A stretch of DNA of 64,000 nt, taken from positions 13,529,001 to 13,593,000 of the forward strand of contig SMMW01000575.1 of the NCBI GenBank assembly GCA_004794655.1, given 5' to 3'. Position numbers and translations under genes: made by a program. Under the pieces are notes generated by a model. That model made no database searches, had not been told where the DNA came from, and saw nothing but the letters and a program-made list of their open reading frames with translations. Below, in pieces: positions 1 through 14,202 of the stretch (its first letter is position 1; the number at the start of each line of letters is the position of its first letter). The stretch comes from Marisa cornuarietis. Lineage: Eukaryota > Mollusca > Gastropoda > Architaenioglossa > Ampullariidae.

Positions 1-247
1 ATATTTTAATTTTCAAATTTGACACAGACTTAGACGAAAGATAACCTAGTTTTTGACAGAAGTCGCGATTTTAATGAGACCTCGTATAATATTAATTTAT
101 GTTTATTCTTGTGTGATTTGTTTCTAGGTGCTGGGTATGAACACGTATACATATATATTATAATGTGTGTGCCGTTAAAACCTTAGTATATGTTGTTTAT
201 GTACAGCGCTGTGAACCATGACGGAACAACGCGCTTTAATAACCGAT

Positions 248-294
248 CATCATCATCATCAGTTGTAGTAGTAGTACTAGTAGTAGTAGTAGTA
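248..294. repeat. (CAT)n and (GTA)n triplet repeats
   Basis: Four CAT-type units followed within a few bases by about ten GTA units with one interruption. Confidence 0.9.
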
Positions 295-3200
295 CACGTT
301 TACTGTTTACGTGACAAAAAGATATATATATATATAAAGAGAGAGAGAAATAAGCGTCTTTTTAATTTTCTTTTTCGACAAGGCCTCACATCATCAACAG
401 CCAGTACTGAAACTTAAGAAATGTTCTTGGTCTCAGTTTCAACAAATTGATAAATTTGCTCAACGCCAAGGAAAATAACGTGATAAAGCAAACTTTCCCT
501 ATACTGCCTATAATCGTCACCTCCATTTTGGAGAGCAGATCTTTACTGATGAAAATCAACTTCACGTATGAGCCACAGTTGTCTTGTTAGCTACCACCTT
601 TGGAAACTCCCCGAGGTTCGTGTGGTAGAGCCGCGCTAAGAGACCGCCGCCTGATGATAACTTATTTGACCTGATAAAGCAAACTGGACGAAGGATGAGG
701 CTAGGAAGCGACCATCCATCACAGCATTGGCTGGGCCGTCTTTGCACGCTGGGCTGCAGTGCTTCGGTAGACCATGGTACGTGCAAATTAGGAGATAGAA
801 GCCAAGTAAGCCAAACAGTTGCCCTCACCAAGCACGCAGGTCCGACAACTCAGTGCCCGACTTTAATCAAGTAAAGGCCGGTCTGGTTATCGGCACTGAC
901 GGCGACGGCGAGCTGATAATTACCCAGCTTCTTTCTTTCGATGTTTGAAGCAGCAGTACCTGCCAGTAGTTAATCCAAAAGACTGTGAAAGCATTGGCAG
1001 ACTTCTCTCTCGTTAATCTCTGTCGGGTCACGAAGTTCACACGCCCACTTCGAAAGAATAATAAAGCGAGAGAAAGAGAGAAGTTGAAAGGCCAGCGTTC
1101 ATAAGGCATCCAAGAGGTCGTTTAGTAAACCCGAACAGCAACATGTTTTTTTCTTGTTGATTTTATTTCTGTTTTTTTTCTCGTTATCGGAGTCCTCACC
1201 GAGAACAGTTGCATATGAAGGGATTAGGTGCTTATTTCTCCTGACCAGAGTGTTGCATGCCTTTTGCGTTTACAGTGCGAAAACATAGTTCTGATGTCCG
1301 TAATATGTGCATTCCTATTCAAATATTCTCTTTATTATCACGGAAAAGCTAGGGTTAGTGGTGTAGGTTAAGATTTAAAGGAGAACGATAACTGTGGGCG
1401 TGCGTCATGCATTAGTTTGTCTAGAATGTCCGGGAAGCTGGCTGATAATGGAAGCAGTGACATAAAAGAGAACGAGGCCAAATGCCAACAAAGTTCCAAT
1501 TTTGTTTCTGAACAGGACATAAACTGTCCTAAACTGACCATTTAACCTAAGATAATGAATTGATATTAGTAGTCAGTTGAAGGTCAGAAAAGTGTCAGTG
1601 TCTTGCGCATATGTTTCTTCCAACACCCTTACAGGAAGCCGTTTATGACCAGCTTGAGCATTAGTCTCACGTCAAAGGCTGAGTTGTTGCTTGTATCTAT
1701 GGTGTTACAGTGCTTTTGCTGGCGCCTTGACAGAACTTGGTATCTCTCTGATCAGATCTCAAGAAAGTACAAGACCGGTAAAACTTTCGACAAAAAGGAC
1801 TTTGCCAAAATTCTTATTAATTGATGCTGTCGAGATAATGACAAAAATGCATTAGCTAATAATGAAAAAAATATTTAGTTAATAAATTAAGCTGATTTAT
1901 AAATTTGCAAGGTGAAATCGTCTATCTCCAATTTAAACAACTAGCAATTGTACCTTGCATTGTCCGATCTGATTTCTCATGCGACGGCTTCCAAATGTGA
2001 TTATATTGTCAACGTTTTACTTCATTTGAGTATAGCCTTTGCATTTCAGTAACATGCGTGGCTTCGGTATGCCAAAGTAGTGAAACACTTTCTGCACGAA
2101 TCTGATGCGCGTGTGATAATGTCCTGACGCTGCTTTAATTTCTCTGTGATTTCGATGCGTGTTCTGCGTGTCCTTTCTTCACTGGCGAATACTGATAGCT
2201 CAGCTTTGCTTCCTTGTGATCATTTATATCACAGACCACTGACCAAACACAATCTATAGCCTTCCCTTCAACAAAAAGAGTTCTAAGATAAGGAAATTTC
2301 TCTTCTTCTCTCTATCTTTCCCCTTCTTTCTCTAACTGGGTAACCGATGAAACAAAGTAGACATCAAAGACCTGAAAATATGAAGTCACTGTTAGTGAAG
2401 CCAAAATTTGCCGCGTTAAATTTATTGAAACCACCGGTAACACATAACGTGGAACACCTTTACAATGAAGTAAGAAAGGTGAAAACACATTTGCTTAATA
2501 GCCTTAAAAAGGCACCTCTACCACGTCCGAAATAGAATAGGAATTCAAGAGCGTATATATGTTTTGTAGAGTAGAAAAAATTATCCATATGGTTAAATTA
2601 TTTCTAAAATCCGAAAAGTAACCATTTTAGTAGGCATAACAAAATGTGTACACGTGTGTGGGAAAGCATGTGAGTGTGCTTGTTTTAGAGGCGGTAGAAA
2701 GCTAGATATCCTGAGTTGCGTAAATGTCTACGATAACGACAGTGTGTTCTTGGCGCGAAGAGACGTACTAGAGCAAAAGCACATGGAGTTTGGCAAGGCG
2801 TAGAGCTGGTATCATCTCGCCGTTCATTTTTCGGTCGTGTATAGCTAGTTAATGTTTTCTCTCTCTCTCTTCTTCTCTGTCTCTCAGTCTCTAGAATTTT
2901 CCCTCGAATGAAGTCTCCCTGATGGCACGGCTGGAGTGAAATACTAGTCAATATTAGTCTTAATTAGCCCCTTTGATATTTGTGAGCTTATGTGTGATTG
3001 TTTGTGTGTGTGTGTGTGTGCGTGCGAGTGAGTGAGTGAATGTGTGTGTGTGTGTTTTTGTGTGCGCGCGCACACACACATGTGTCAGGGAGTGAGTAAG
3101 AGACAGGTAGCAGGGAGGCGAACATGGAGGAATAGACGCGCAGACATAGATAGCTGAATTATTCGTCGTTATTGTAATTTTTACATGGTCTTTGATTTAT

Positions 3201-6200
3201 TCCTACAGTCTAAATAAACGTCGATACACAATTACCCCACCTGAGTTTAAAAATACATTCTACGCCACTTTAAACGCAGTTTTAAAAATTAATTTACGCC
3301 TGTAATAACTGTCGTTCTAACTTGAGACTCAGGCTTAACTAATCTCTCATGGCTGGTCAGAACTAGCCATGCTTACAAACCTCTAACATTAAAAGCAGGA
3401 CTGGTCCGCGCCGTGCTGACCCATTTCTATGTCCTTCGGCATATATCAGTGTATATCTTCTTTTAGTTTTTGTGATATTGTGATCAGTAAGTCTAACCTA
3501 CTCAAAATATGACAACAACGTATGTAAACATATATTTTTAAAACTTAGAATGAGACATTCTCTCCGAAAAAAAGAATGACATCAGCAAATAAAAGTGTTC
3601 TGTAGAATGCCTATAAAACAGTGACTATTAAACGAATGAAAGGGCTGTCATTCTAAGATGTCTTCTTTGCCTGTTCAGTCCTGCTGTTTTGGAGGCGATG
3701 GGGGCTTACAAAGCCTGACCTGGCTCTCGCCTGCCATGCTTTTCCACGCAGTGTTTGCCAAAAGTCCCGCTAGTCATCGCCTGTGGGAGATAAACGCACA
3801 GAGGACCAGACGTAAAGTCTGTAACCAGCTATTATAATGGAAGACTGTCGACGAGATAAAATATCCCTTGACTGTGCACGAAGCCATTGCGCTGTGTATG
3901 GAACCTGGGACGTCCTCAGATCAATAGATGGAGCTGTAATTCGTGCAGATCGAAGGGATTCATCGAGGATAAAGTTGTAGATATTTTTTTTATGAATTCA
4001 AGGAATCTACTTGGGGTGGTGGCGAGGTCACCTTTATCGAGGCCCTCTTTGTTCTCCCTACTTCCCGTTTCGTTCACGGGCTATAAATCTGGCTTTGTCG
4101 ATTTTTTCCGATCGCAGATATAATGATACGATGCCCGTTTGAATGATACCATTTGACACAGTGACCTTTCATCGGGCAGTGACGTTTTACTGCAAGCAGA
4201 TACGGCCGCTGCCCTCCTAAAGTCACTAATAATATGACACTATCAGACCACTGTAAACACCATTTTGACAAAAAGTAAATTTCCTTCTTCAGAAGCAATG
4301 AAAAACACGATAACGGGAAAAAACGAGTGATCATAGGAATATCGTTTCCCTGAATCTAAGACCTCCAGCTTTAATGCAGAAACATATACTAAGACAAAGT
4401 TGTGCCCAGTCAGCCCCTCAGAAAGCTAATAATATTTACGAATGAGGTAAGAAACTGAGTTCTGTTCACAACTGTAGCAAAGGGCTTTTGCTAGTTTTAA
4501 ACGGAAGTCTATAAAACAATACCTTGCAAAATATTAAATATAAATAATCAATGACTACAAAAAACACAGGTTGTGAGCTTTACCTTTAAAGTTGTATTAA
4601 TGTGTAGTCTTTCTATTTTAAGGCTAACTGCTAATTCGTGCTCGTGAATTCTCGTCGGTATTGAAGCGGCTGTGTTGGTGCAGGAGTGTGTGTGCGGGCG
4701 CGTGTGGATATATAAATGTGTGTGTGTGTGTCACGGACGGGGGACATGGTATGCAGACGAAGTAAATGAGTCAGCACGGTGCGGACCAGCCGAGCAGGAC
4801 GTGTTGAATGAGTAACAGCGGCAACATGAATGATTATCCCTTTTACAAATAGTTTGGAATATCCTAGAAAGGGATAGTGGTATAATGTAATTAACCATTT
4901 TTTTTAGTTCCCATCGAGACACGGCAGGTGTCAAGACACTACGTGCGGGAAGTTGAGGCTGTTTTCAAGCAACATTTTCTTATGTACAACCCTTTTTAGC
5001 TCCTTTTATAAATTGTTAATAGGCACAGAAACTAAGCCTAGGAAGATATGTAAACTGTGAAGGCTTCGTCAGGCGAGCGAACTTGGACGGCTTTAATACT
5101 AGTGCCCCAAAGTCGGCGTTGCTGAGAGTGCAGTCGCCCGTACACCACTGGCGGCGTCTTTTTTTCTATTCGTTGGAGATATATGTGCATTAGAATTCAG
5201 AGAACATCAGTCGCCCGTGACTGCGGCTGTTGTGCGAGTACAGCATACGATGTGATCGGTGCAGATCTACACTTATACTAGTACTGTATTCAGAGTTGTG
5301 AGAATTTTCCCATTGGTACTATCAGCCCCGCCGTTTAATTGTAATGAGTAGCTCTTCGGTGTGAGTGTGATATTATTGTTTCCTTCTCGTTATTATGTTT
5401 CTTTTCTAAACAGCTATGACATTCCTTTCCTAAGAACAAAATGGCCTGAAAGAGATAAAAGTTGTCTTTGTCCAGGAACAAAAGAACGTACAGTTAGCTG
5501 TCAAGGCGATTGAGTGAATGTTGAGCGCGCACGTGAGTAATAGTGTGAGAGAGATATAATGTTTGTTCGTGTGCACACTAATAAAGTTTTGCAAGTTTTC
5601 TTTGTAGCTGGCGGTTTTCGAGCTATGAGGAATTAAGCTGAATTGTATTTGTAAAAATATTCAAATCTACCCAGTTTGGGAAATTTAAACGATAATGTTC
5701 AACGTACATTATTATTATTATTGCATTAGCAGTTAATGAAAGGACGTGAAAAATTTAAGTCTAAAAAAGTCCTGTAGGCTCGAGTGGAGCGATACAAGGT
5801 GCCCTTAACACGCACACTTCGTCCTTCCCTTGGCCTCTTCTACGTGTAGTAATACCCCGAGTAGCTGTGGTCGGCAAGGATAAATGGGTTCACTGTAGTG
5901 ACAGCTCATATTGGCTTAGCTCTAGTCACGTGCCTTGATTTTTGGCGCGAGGGCCTCTTTCTCGACGCACAATCTTCCTTATGAGGTACTATACAACAGC
6001 ACGTTTTGCTGTGACGACTCTATACTTCGTGGCTGACCAGGAAGAGTAGAGCCAGGAGAACGAGGGTTCCACACTCTCCACCGCTGCCCGGGAAAATGAG
6101 CGCTACAGGCTCTTATCTTAGCGGATGGATTTGCGAATGCCGAATATTGAAATGTCAGCTTTGTCTATCAGTAATGGAAAGAAATTGGATGCACGGTTTT

Positions 6201-6582
6201 TCCTCGCGTCAGAAAAGTTGAGAAGACATAATGATCATCTGGATCGCCTGAAGGATTGATATTCAGACGTAGGAGTAAAGGGGTCTTTTACTGTGGTTAC
6301 TGCTGTCTTGTCAACAACAAAACCCAGGCCTTGATCTAGATCTTATGGTTTTATTGCAATGTCTTATGCAAAATTCTAGTGTTTAACATGATACGATCAC
6401 AATAGGATGGAAGAGCAGACAACCGTTTATGTCAGGTCAGACATGGTACAAGAATTAGGAAACGCTGATGGAGTTCACGAAAGTGTCCTGTGGGAAGCTT
6501 CGGCAAAACATTAAAAACCAATTTTTGAGCTTTCACAAAACTTTATGTCACATCTTATTGGGTTTCAAATGCTTTAATGGGT

Positions 6583-6583
<1 letters not shown>

Positions 6584-6648
<65 letters not shown>
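6584..6648. repeat. (AC)n microsatellite
   Basis: About 32 uninterrupted AC dinucleotides. Confidence 0.98.
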
Positions 6649-6649
<1 letters not shown>

Positions 6650-6989
6650 GTACAACCATGTCAAGCCTAGTTTAGTAATTGTATGGACAAAAAATAAAAC
6701 TTTTCTTTGCCCGACCTGTCAATAGCTTGAGCACAATCAATCATCCCCCTGATAAATGTAACTGGTAATAGGCAGCTAATTCATGGGAAATTCCGCCCAG
6801 CCAGCTCCCGAATTCGCTTTGACTTATAAAACCTGCAATACCCAAGCGATGCTAGAACCTACAAGGCCCTAGTTCGCCACCCTACACATGGTGGACTGTG
6901 ATGTAAACATCCTCTCTGAAAATATCAGAAAGGCGCAACTTTCAGAAGGTAGAGAGGCAGAAAAGGAAGAAACAACCCTGGATCACAAA

Positions 6990-8500
6990 TTATTTAGTAG
7001 ATTTGATCTTTGACAAAAAAGAGCATTTAGAGAGAGAAGAAGCCACGAAGGAGCTACCAAGTAGAGATTTGTAAACAGTGACATCATGAAAGGGATGAAG
7101 GCAGCCAGCTAAAAAGAACTGGATCAAGGAGACATGATATAGTAAAGATGAGGAAATCGCATGAGGCGACAGCATAATGGCCTATCAGCTACTCATGATC
7201 CTCATAAAGACAGATCAGAGAAAGACTTCAGTCGTCGAAAACAGCAATTTCCCCAAACCTTTTCATAGTGCAGTACGCTGAATATTGTAACGACCTCGAC
7301 AGCTTTTAACTGAGGACAGATACCAACGTCCTCAAAGCAATTAGACTCCAAAGCAAACCCGCAGACCCACCAGTCTTACAGGAAAAGGTTTAGACAAATG
7401 TGTGTAGTTTGAAGGGAGGGAAACTGCTTTACGCTAACAACGTCCAAGATAAGGTGCTCAATCAGGAGTGGAAAAAAATGTATTTACTGTCTTGTACCAA
7501 AGAAAGCGCGAATGCCGAAATTGTGGAACGAATGAACGCAATCATTTGTGACACTTCCTTTAAAAGAAACACCCATCAGTATCAAACTACAGAACCATAA
7601 ACCTAATCAACTATCCAAACAAGCTGATGATAAAAGTGCTACAAAATTGCAGCAACACCACTGATGAACCAAGGAAATGCTAGCAGTAGAACAGGATTGC
7701 CACAAGCCAGGTGGGAAGAAATTTGAGCAGATTTTCAACTGCCGCATTCTGATAGAAAAACACCAGCAAGATCTCTTCAATTATTTTCTCTACCTTACAG
7801 AGACAGTTGACTGTAGTACAATGATCTGTGTGATGTGATAAAGAATCAACAGCTTGGAAGCCATCGTTTCAAAAGAGGGCAGATGCACGGCAGCATTCAC
7901 TTCAGGATGGCAAACAACGACAGCAGCAATGGCCGGGCTTAGCAGTATTTGGAGCGGCAATAGTATCATGCTTGCTACGAAGTACATGGTGTACAAATCC
8001 GTCATGACTATCATCCTGCTCTGTGGATTCAAGGCATGGTCTCACCTTGCTGATACCGAGAGAAGAATATAGGCATTCAAGAATAATACTGTAAAAAAAG
8101 CTCCAAATCTACACGGAACGCAAACACCTAAACCTACTTTGTGCTAAGCACGGTGTCCGCTCTTGTGGGTTACCGGGAGCCTAGGCTACAGGGGAGAGGC
8201 GCAAGCTGGTCTGGTTTGGTTGTATGACTCGGCACGGTCTCTTTAAGAATGTCCTCCTGGGTACCTTGAAAGGTGGTCAACGGAGAGGAGAACAGAGAAA
8301 ACTTTGGCTAGTTAACATAAAAGAATGAGTTGGCCATACAATGCACGACTGGCTTAAGACTAAGTGGCGAACCTTGTCAGTCGCTGCATTGATCGAGCTG
8401 CTCCCCCAACGACCAATATACCGGCGGACCAGCACAACCGCTTCAGCTAGTATTAGAGAAGAGATGATGACGACGATGATGATGAAAAAGAAGACATGGG
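6990..8500 (+). mobile_element. Decayed LINE (non-LTR retrotransposon), reverse transcriptase fragment
   Basis: A plus-strand copy, antisense to the GABA-A gene, lying in intron 3. Pieces of one reverse transcriptase ORF appear in order but in several frames with stops: DPPVLQEKV and CSLKGGK (about 7360-7430), NYRTINLINYPNKLM (about 7580-7630), FNCRILIEKH (about 7735-7765), a segment resembling the post-thumb region ending KSVMTIILLCGFKAWSHLADTERRI (7854-8069), then RRKLVWFGCMTRHG, GGQRRGEQRKLW and HTMHDWLKT towards 8360. The YADD catalytic region between IEKH and the 7854 segment is deleted. The copy ends in a GATGATG-type tail (about 8462-8485), common for these elements. The 5' limit is uncertain. 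It is not functional. Confidence 0.85.
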
Positions 8501-10173
8501 AGGAATCCCCCTGACCGATTTAGTTTTTTTCCTTGTTCTACATTTATAGAATGCATCCAAAGATTTCATCCTAGGACTTTGCGACATACATTTACAAGTT
8601 TTTTACGCACATTTTTGTTCCTTGCACTCAGACCCCTATACCAAGACGACGCAGCCTATCACTTATTCGATGAAGACTGTGTACAATGTTCTCAAAATCA
8701 TCTCATTTACACAACGTGGTCTAAGTTTTTAAAGAAGGAGGACACTCGGCTAATTTTCTATTGTTGACTGATACTAGGAACGTAGTGTTTGCATCACACT
8801 TGCTGTCAACAGACACTCTTCCAACCTTTCTATCACCAATTATTAGGTATGCAATAGTCGAAAGATTTTTTCTAAAAATCTACAATCCTTTCTTTACTTT
8901 TGTCCAATATTTATACTTAGATAATTATTTCTGCACAACATTACTTCAATAATATTAATAACTGGACAGCTGAAAGCAAAAAATATGTTATCTGCTGTGA
9001 GGAGCTATACATTTTTGGAATAGGTGTTGATAGAGCCTACAGTTCTTAAACGTAAGATCGTAAAATCATGCAATCATGCATTGTTCAGCCACTAGGCTTT
9101 GGTTGGCCCACTTCTGGAAACAATCATTCTTACAAACTAATGCTGACTCAAGAGACATATCGAGATAAAAGCTTCTTGGTAAAATCTTTCCCCATTGCAT
9201 CCGACAAACGTCAACCCAAAATAACAACAAAAAGGAATTTTAAAGTAGAAAGAACACAGATTAATTATTTCACTGCATGAAAAGAATCATTATTAATTAT
9301 ATAATCTCGCCAACGCAAATGTTAATATATTTACAATAAAAAAAATAGTTGTTACTTACCATTAGAACAATGTATGTGTTATCGAGGAGCTCATAGTTTA
9401 ATTTTTGTTCAGAGTAATTTTTATTAATTTTTTTTGTTAACATTTTTCTGCAAGAAGCTTAGAGGGATTCAAAATTACAATTCTAAATTTAGCCATACCT
9501 AAGGGTTCTGAAATGAAAAAGCCACAGTGTTAACGAACACCATATTTGCGTTTCAACATGGGTCAGCGCGTTTAAGACAAGTCATTCTGGAAACTCAGAG
9601 AACTAAGTTGCGATCAATTTCCCGTCCTGGGTTCAGAAAACCAGGAAGCCTTTCTTCGATGCCCCGGCCATCAAGCAGCTGTCTAGCAGTTGTGATGGTG
9701 AACATGCTACTTCACTCACTTAAACTAACATTCGAAAGGGCCTATCAGTTTTTTTCGGTGACTGAGAATAAGTTTTGGCTGCGCTCTCTTGGGGTAAAGT
9801 CGTAACGGTTTCGGACACGATTTCAGAGCAAGCAATTGAGAAGCCATAGAAGAGACAGGAAAAAAATGGTTTAAAATACGTCTATAATTTTTATTGTATT
9901 TTATACTTACATCTAAAACATCACAAAATTTATGTTGAACCAAATTTTCTTTAAGAGTAATGGGACCCAGAAAAGACACTTATTCAGAGAGCGGTCTTAT
10001 ATGTCATCTGTAATACTATTTCTTAAGCTTTGCTTATCCTGTGAGTGCCTTCACCAGCCTGTTTGGATAACAAACATAGAGACTTTTGTGGGGAGCTTTG
10101 GTTAAACATTTCAAATCATGAAGCATTAAACATGATAAAGATGCAATAAAGAATCAGAGAAGTGTATACTTAC
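8501..10173. other. Probable intron 3 sequence, nothing recognised
   Basis: AT-rich DNA between the LINE tail and exon 3. Two donor-like sites on the minus strand (gtaagt near 9360 and near 9910) were examined as possible exon 4 ends and rejected: no receptor motif, and the best acceptor gives an immediate in-frame stop. Confidence 0.6.
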
Positions 10174-10241
10174 CATGTTGACCTCCGATATACTGTCAAA
10201 GCTTGCAAGGATAACTTCGATTCCTATTTCCAATGGAGCAC
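10174..10241 (-). CDS. GABA-A receptor beta-type subunit, exon 3 (68-bp conserved exon)
   Basis: A 68-bp exon, the length conserved for the equivalent exon in many animal GABA-A genes. The acceptor is attattaaag (AG at 10243-10242) with a weak pyrimidine tract; the donor is ATG|gtaagt (GT at 10173-10172). It enters in phase 1 (G plus GT gives Gly) and ends in phase 0. It encodes GAPLEIGIEVILASFDSISEVNM, matching beta-strand 1 and the SFD.ISEVNM motif of beta subunits. The next exon should begin with a DYT-like motif and lead to the WVPDTFF loop. I found no such exon downstream to position 1, so intron 3 exceeds 10 kb and the rest of the gene lies outside the window. With exons 1 and 2 this gives 82 residues of the precursor. 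Confidence 0.96.
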
Positions 10242-13200
10242 CTTTAATAATAATAAAAAAATACTTTATGTATTGATGAATGCCTTACATGTTAACTTTA
10301 TATGAGTGTGACCCACTCGTCCATTTGTTTAATGTTACCCATCTTTCCTTTCATCACTTTCTTCCTCACATAAAATTACAGACAAAATATAATGCCCTTT
10401 CTGAAATGTTTTGCAAATTTGTTTTCGCTGTCTGAAATTTATGCAGAACCAGATTATTTTAGCAGTAGTAAAATGTGATGTCAGCTGATAAAACTTCCGG
10501 CGCAGCACAAGTGTAATGCAAACAAAGAATCACTTATAACTACATTCGCATCTTTTGCAGTGACTAAAGAGGAGTTTGGAGAAAAACAGGCGTAGAAGTC
10601 GAACATTAAAATTAGACTTTGTAAATTTTGTGCAAGTGGCTTCTCGTTGTCTGTAGTGGAACGTGCAGACACGTTAACGGTCCACCTGATGCGCCAGAAA
10701 TGCTGCTTTTATTTATTTCAGTCTGTCGCAGTAACGTGTTTTCACAGAGTAAAATCAAAAGCTGAGTAGACCCTACTATGGCCTGTGTTTGAACCCCATT
10801 CTACACGGTCCGAAACCATTTTATGGGCTGACACAAACGCACGCCCACCTCGTTTCTCTTTTCGTAAACAGTCTTTTATCACGCCGAGGTTTGGTGAGTA
10901 CACATAGTTTGCTCTCTTCCTCTGATTATAGAATGTGTTTGTCATTTATTTCGAGGTTTGGTCCTTACCGATGATAAGCTTTTTTCGTCAAAGCCAATAT
11001 ATTTGTGGGCGTTTCCAATCGAATTTTCAGAGCAAACATCATTCACAGATAAAACTTTAAGTTATATAATATGTAAAATATTCCATTAAATGTTAAATAT
11101 TTATCTGAAATGCATTAGAATGAATATGAGCGGTTAGTTGGAAAGAGGAAAGCTTTGAGTCTTATTTCTTCCGCGACAAAAGCTTTCTTGACCAATCCTA
11201 GGAAAGTCAATACCGACATATTTTATATTTTCTGAAGAGTATCTCGAGTATCTTTTTACAAAAGAGAGTACAAAATAAAACAAATTAAAATGGAAGAAGC
11301 AAGACGACAGAAGTCTTAAAATTAAGAACAGCAGGAATTTCTGATTTTTTATGACATGCAGAAAACTGTTATGACACTCTTTTTTCTACGCTCATTACAA
11401 GATAGACAAAATCTATAGGCTTATAATAAGAAGACATTCCCTCTATTATCCTTCTAACCATACATACATCAGGCAGAGATAAAAAGACGCCTGTAGACAG
11501 CCAGGAGGCAAGGAAGGTTCTCTTCTGTTTTTATTTCCTTTATTATTATCAGTATCACAGCTATTACTTTGAGGTGCAAGTTCTTACTAAGATGTTCAAA
11601 AATGTCCAGTACGTCAGCAATTACTTTAACACGCGTGCTGACAACTTTTGAGAAGATTTACTATGAAGAACTACGGTAGCTGTTTGAACAGAAACCTTTG
11701 AAGACACTGTGGTGGCTATTAAGCAGCGGGATGAGCCGCAGGCAATTTGAGATGGGGAAAGTCAGCGAATAAAAGCAGTGTGCGAAAATTAAGCTTCCAG
11801 ATGCAATCGAGAAAAGTAAATAAAGCTTCTAGATGTGGTTAATTTTAAAATTTTCTTGACCTTCTTAAACAAGCTCACCCGCAAGAGAAGTCTGAAAATA
11901 GTACATTTACTCATACATTCCAGAAACCTGCTTCTGCTATCGTACCTCGCTAGCAACAGGAGTGAATTGTTAAGAATGATATTTTTCTGAAACAGATCTG
12001 CGATGTCTTGTGGCAGGTCTTGTTTGTAAGACCACCCACAGAATCGATCCCCGTTACACAGCACTAGGAATCGACAGACTGATAAATCTCTGAGACTAAA
12101 ACATCGCCACGAAAAGCAAATAAAGATCCTCCTTACTATTAGCCATGAAGGGAAATGCTCGACTCATCATCCTGAAGTTTTGAGTTTTGTTTTGGATCCA
12201 TCATCGATTTGAACATTCGAACAAATCGGAGTGAGGTCAGGACCCTCTGAGAAAGCACAAGCTGTGTATGAAATCAAACATTTTCTTACAAGGAGAAGAC
12301 GCCTGGGGTCAGATACAGCCAAAAGAAAAACAGAATGTCTGCATTAATTAAGCAAGCTGAATCGAAATGACAACACAGTATTCCTCTTTTCCTCTTCTGC
12401 TGCTGCTGCTGTAAACTGATCACAACTATCACTAATTATTGTAAGTTTCTTCAACTCCTGACGGTTCCGTCTCTGATATGAAAGATGGCTATCAAAGAAT
12501 ACATAATATAAGAAGGGAGTTATTTCATTAAGATTTGTTAAGGGTAGGAGTGGCCCAATAACGTGGAAATGCATAAGACGAGAAACGCCAAGTGTTGTAT
12601 ACTGAGCGAGAGAAGAGTGTATCGCACGAAAGACACCATAGGTTGCGATCTGTTATCCTCTCTCACTCTTACATAAAAAATACAATCCTACATTTCTCTC
12701 TCCTTTCTCTCCCGCGAGCAGCAAACAACATGATGAATCAAGGTGGAGTGACAGAATTTAGGGAAAGACAGCTTTTACGGCGAGTGGCTAGCTTGTTAGC
12801 TTTCTATTGGCGTGAGTGGGTGGGTGGATAGGCGTGGTAGGCTAGTAGGCCACGTATGGTGGGCTGGTATGTTGGCTGGCTGACGTACTGAGTGACTGGC
12901 TGACTCCTTGACATGCCACGCTATACAAAGTCGATGCGTATTCACTTCCTGTCTCGTCCAGCAGACGAAATAAGAGATAGGAGGCACCCGGTAACTTAAT
13001 TCTCTGATCGCGCAGGCTGGGAAACCCAGGCGGCCTCTGCCTATCAGGAAGGGTGTCAAAGGAAAACCTGAAGTGCAAACATTCGTAGTCTGAAGTGTGC
13101 TCTTGACATCTAGTCCCAAGCGTCAGAAATGCTCCCAGTCTGTTCCATTTCGACATAACTTCCGAAGCCTCCGGGATTCTTTGCATTTTCGTCCAAGCTT

Positions 13201-14202
13201 GTACAGCCTGCTTGGCCAGCACGTGGGCAATGGCCAGGCCCAGTGGCCGACACAGGAGAATACACGCCCTCCTCCACAGCGTCTGCGGTTGGAGCAGAAC
13301 GTGCCTATGGAAATGACGTCTGCCTTTTCTCTATAAACTTTAGGAAAGGGCACAATGATGAATCCACAACTAAACTCAATGCTTGGTCAACAGGAGGAAG
13401 GAAAGGGTAGGGAGGTCGATCGAAGACGATGACTGCCACCGAAAGCATCCAGTATTAGAGCTGACAAAGTATTTTAAGTCACTTCAGCGTGATAGAACAT
13501 CCTGCACGTGACTTTCAAACTACAAGAAATTATAATGGAAATTGTTGTTTTAACTGAATAAAACTCCAGAGGTGGTAGGTAAAACGCGACTTCCACGTCC
13601 TCATCAGATACAGCTGTTCAGGTTCGTCGTCAATGGCGTCAACAATAAGAGTGCAGACACATTAGCCTTTGCAGCTTTAGCATTTGCACGTAGCATTACC
13701 GTCACGTGGTCGTCAGTAACAAAAACACAGTTCGTATTTTCTTTAGGAAAAAAACACAATACCGTAACTAACGCTTCGAAAACAATTCCTGATATAAAAG
13801 ATGTTACAATACGTTTACATACTTAATTTTCGCTTAGCACACACATTTTAAGGTTACACTTTCTGGATATCCTATGGACAATGGACCTTTAGGTAAATAT
13901 GCATTTTAGTGCTGTCATGATGCATAACACAAATTTTTATACAGCTTAAGGCAATGCCAAGACCCTGAAAGTGACAGCAAACAAATTGATTAATCTTAAT
14001 CTGTCAGTACATTTTTTAACATTTAGAGAAATATCAAAATAATATGTGCCTATCATCTCCCCTCCATACCCACTTGGTTTTACACATCACTCAAACTATC
14101 AATCAAAGAAGGAAACTAAAAACAAGCACTCGCACGTGAATACAGGCGTAGATTGTTTCCCCTGATGAAACAGCTGTAAAATGAGAACATGACTCTCTGG
14201 AG

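Larger units (their letters stand above)
1..6990 (-). other. Probable intron 3 of the GABA-A beta-type gene, no exon found
   Basis: Non-coding AT-rich DNA. It lies downstream of exon 3 on the minus strand, so it should be intron if the gene is intact. It contains a short CAT/GTA triplet repeat (248-294), an impure (GT)n region (about 3001-3080), a short (GT)n (about 4720-4732) and a long (AC)n (6584-6648). Minus-strand open frames here (for example 562-831, 867-1109, 4074-4334) show none of the receptor motifs expected of exon 4. Confidence 0.6.

Noticed and set aside
9361..9510. Possible GABA-A exon 4 ending at a gtaagt-like site on the minus strand
   Set aside because: With the acceptor at about 9510 the third in-frame codon is a stop, and no receptor motif is present.
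9911..9979. Another gtaagt-like donor on the minus strand considered for exon 4
   Set aside because: The encoded residues lack the DYT and WVPDTFF-type motifs, and the exon would be far shorter than expected.
12796..13353. Overlapping open frames up to 126 codons in intron 2
   Set aside because: Open frames on both strands in a GC-richer patch, with no domain and no supporting splice sites.
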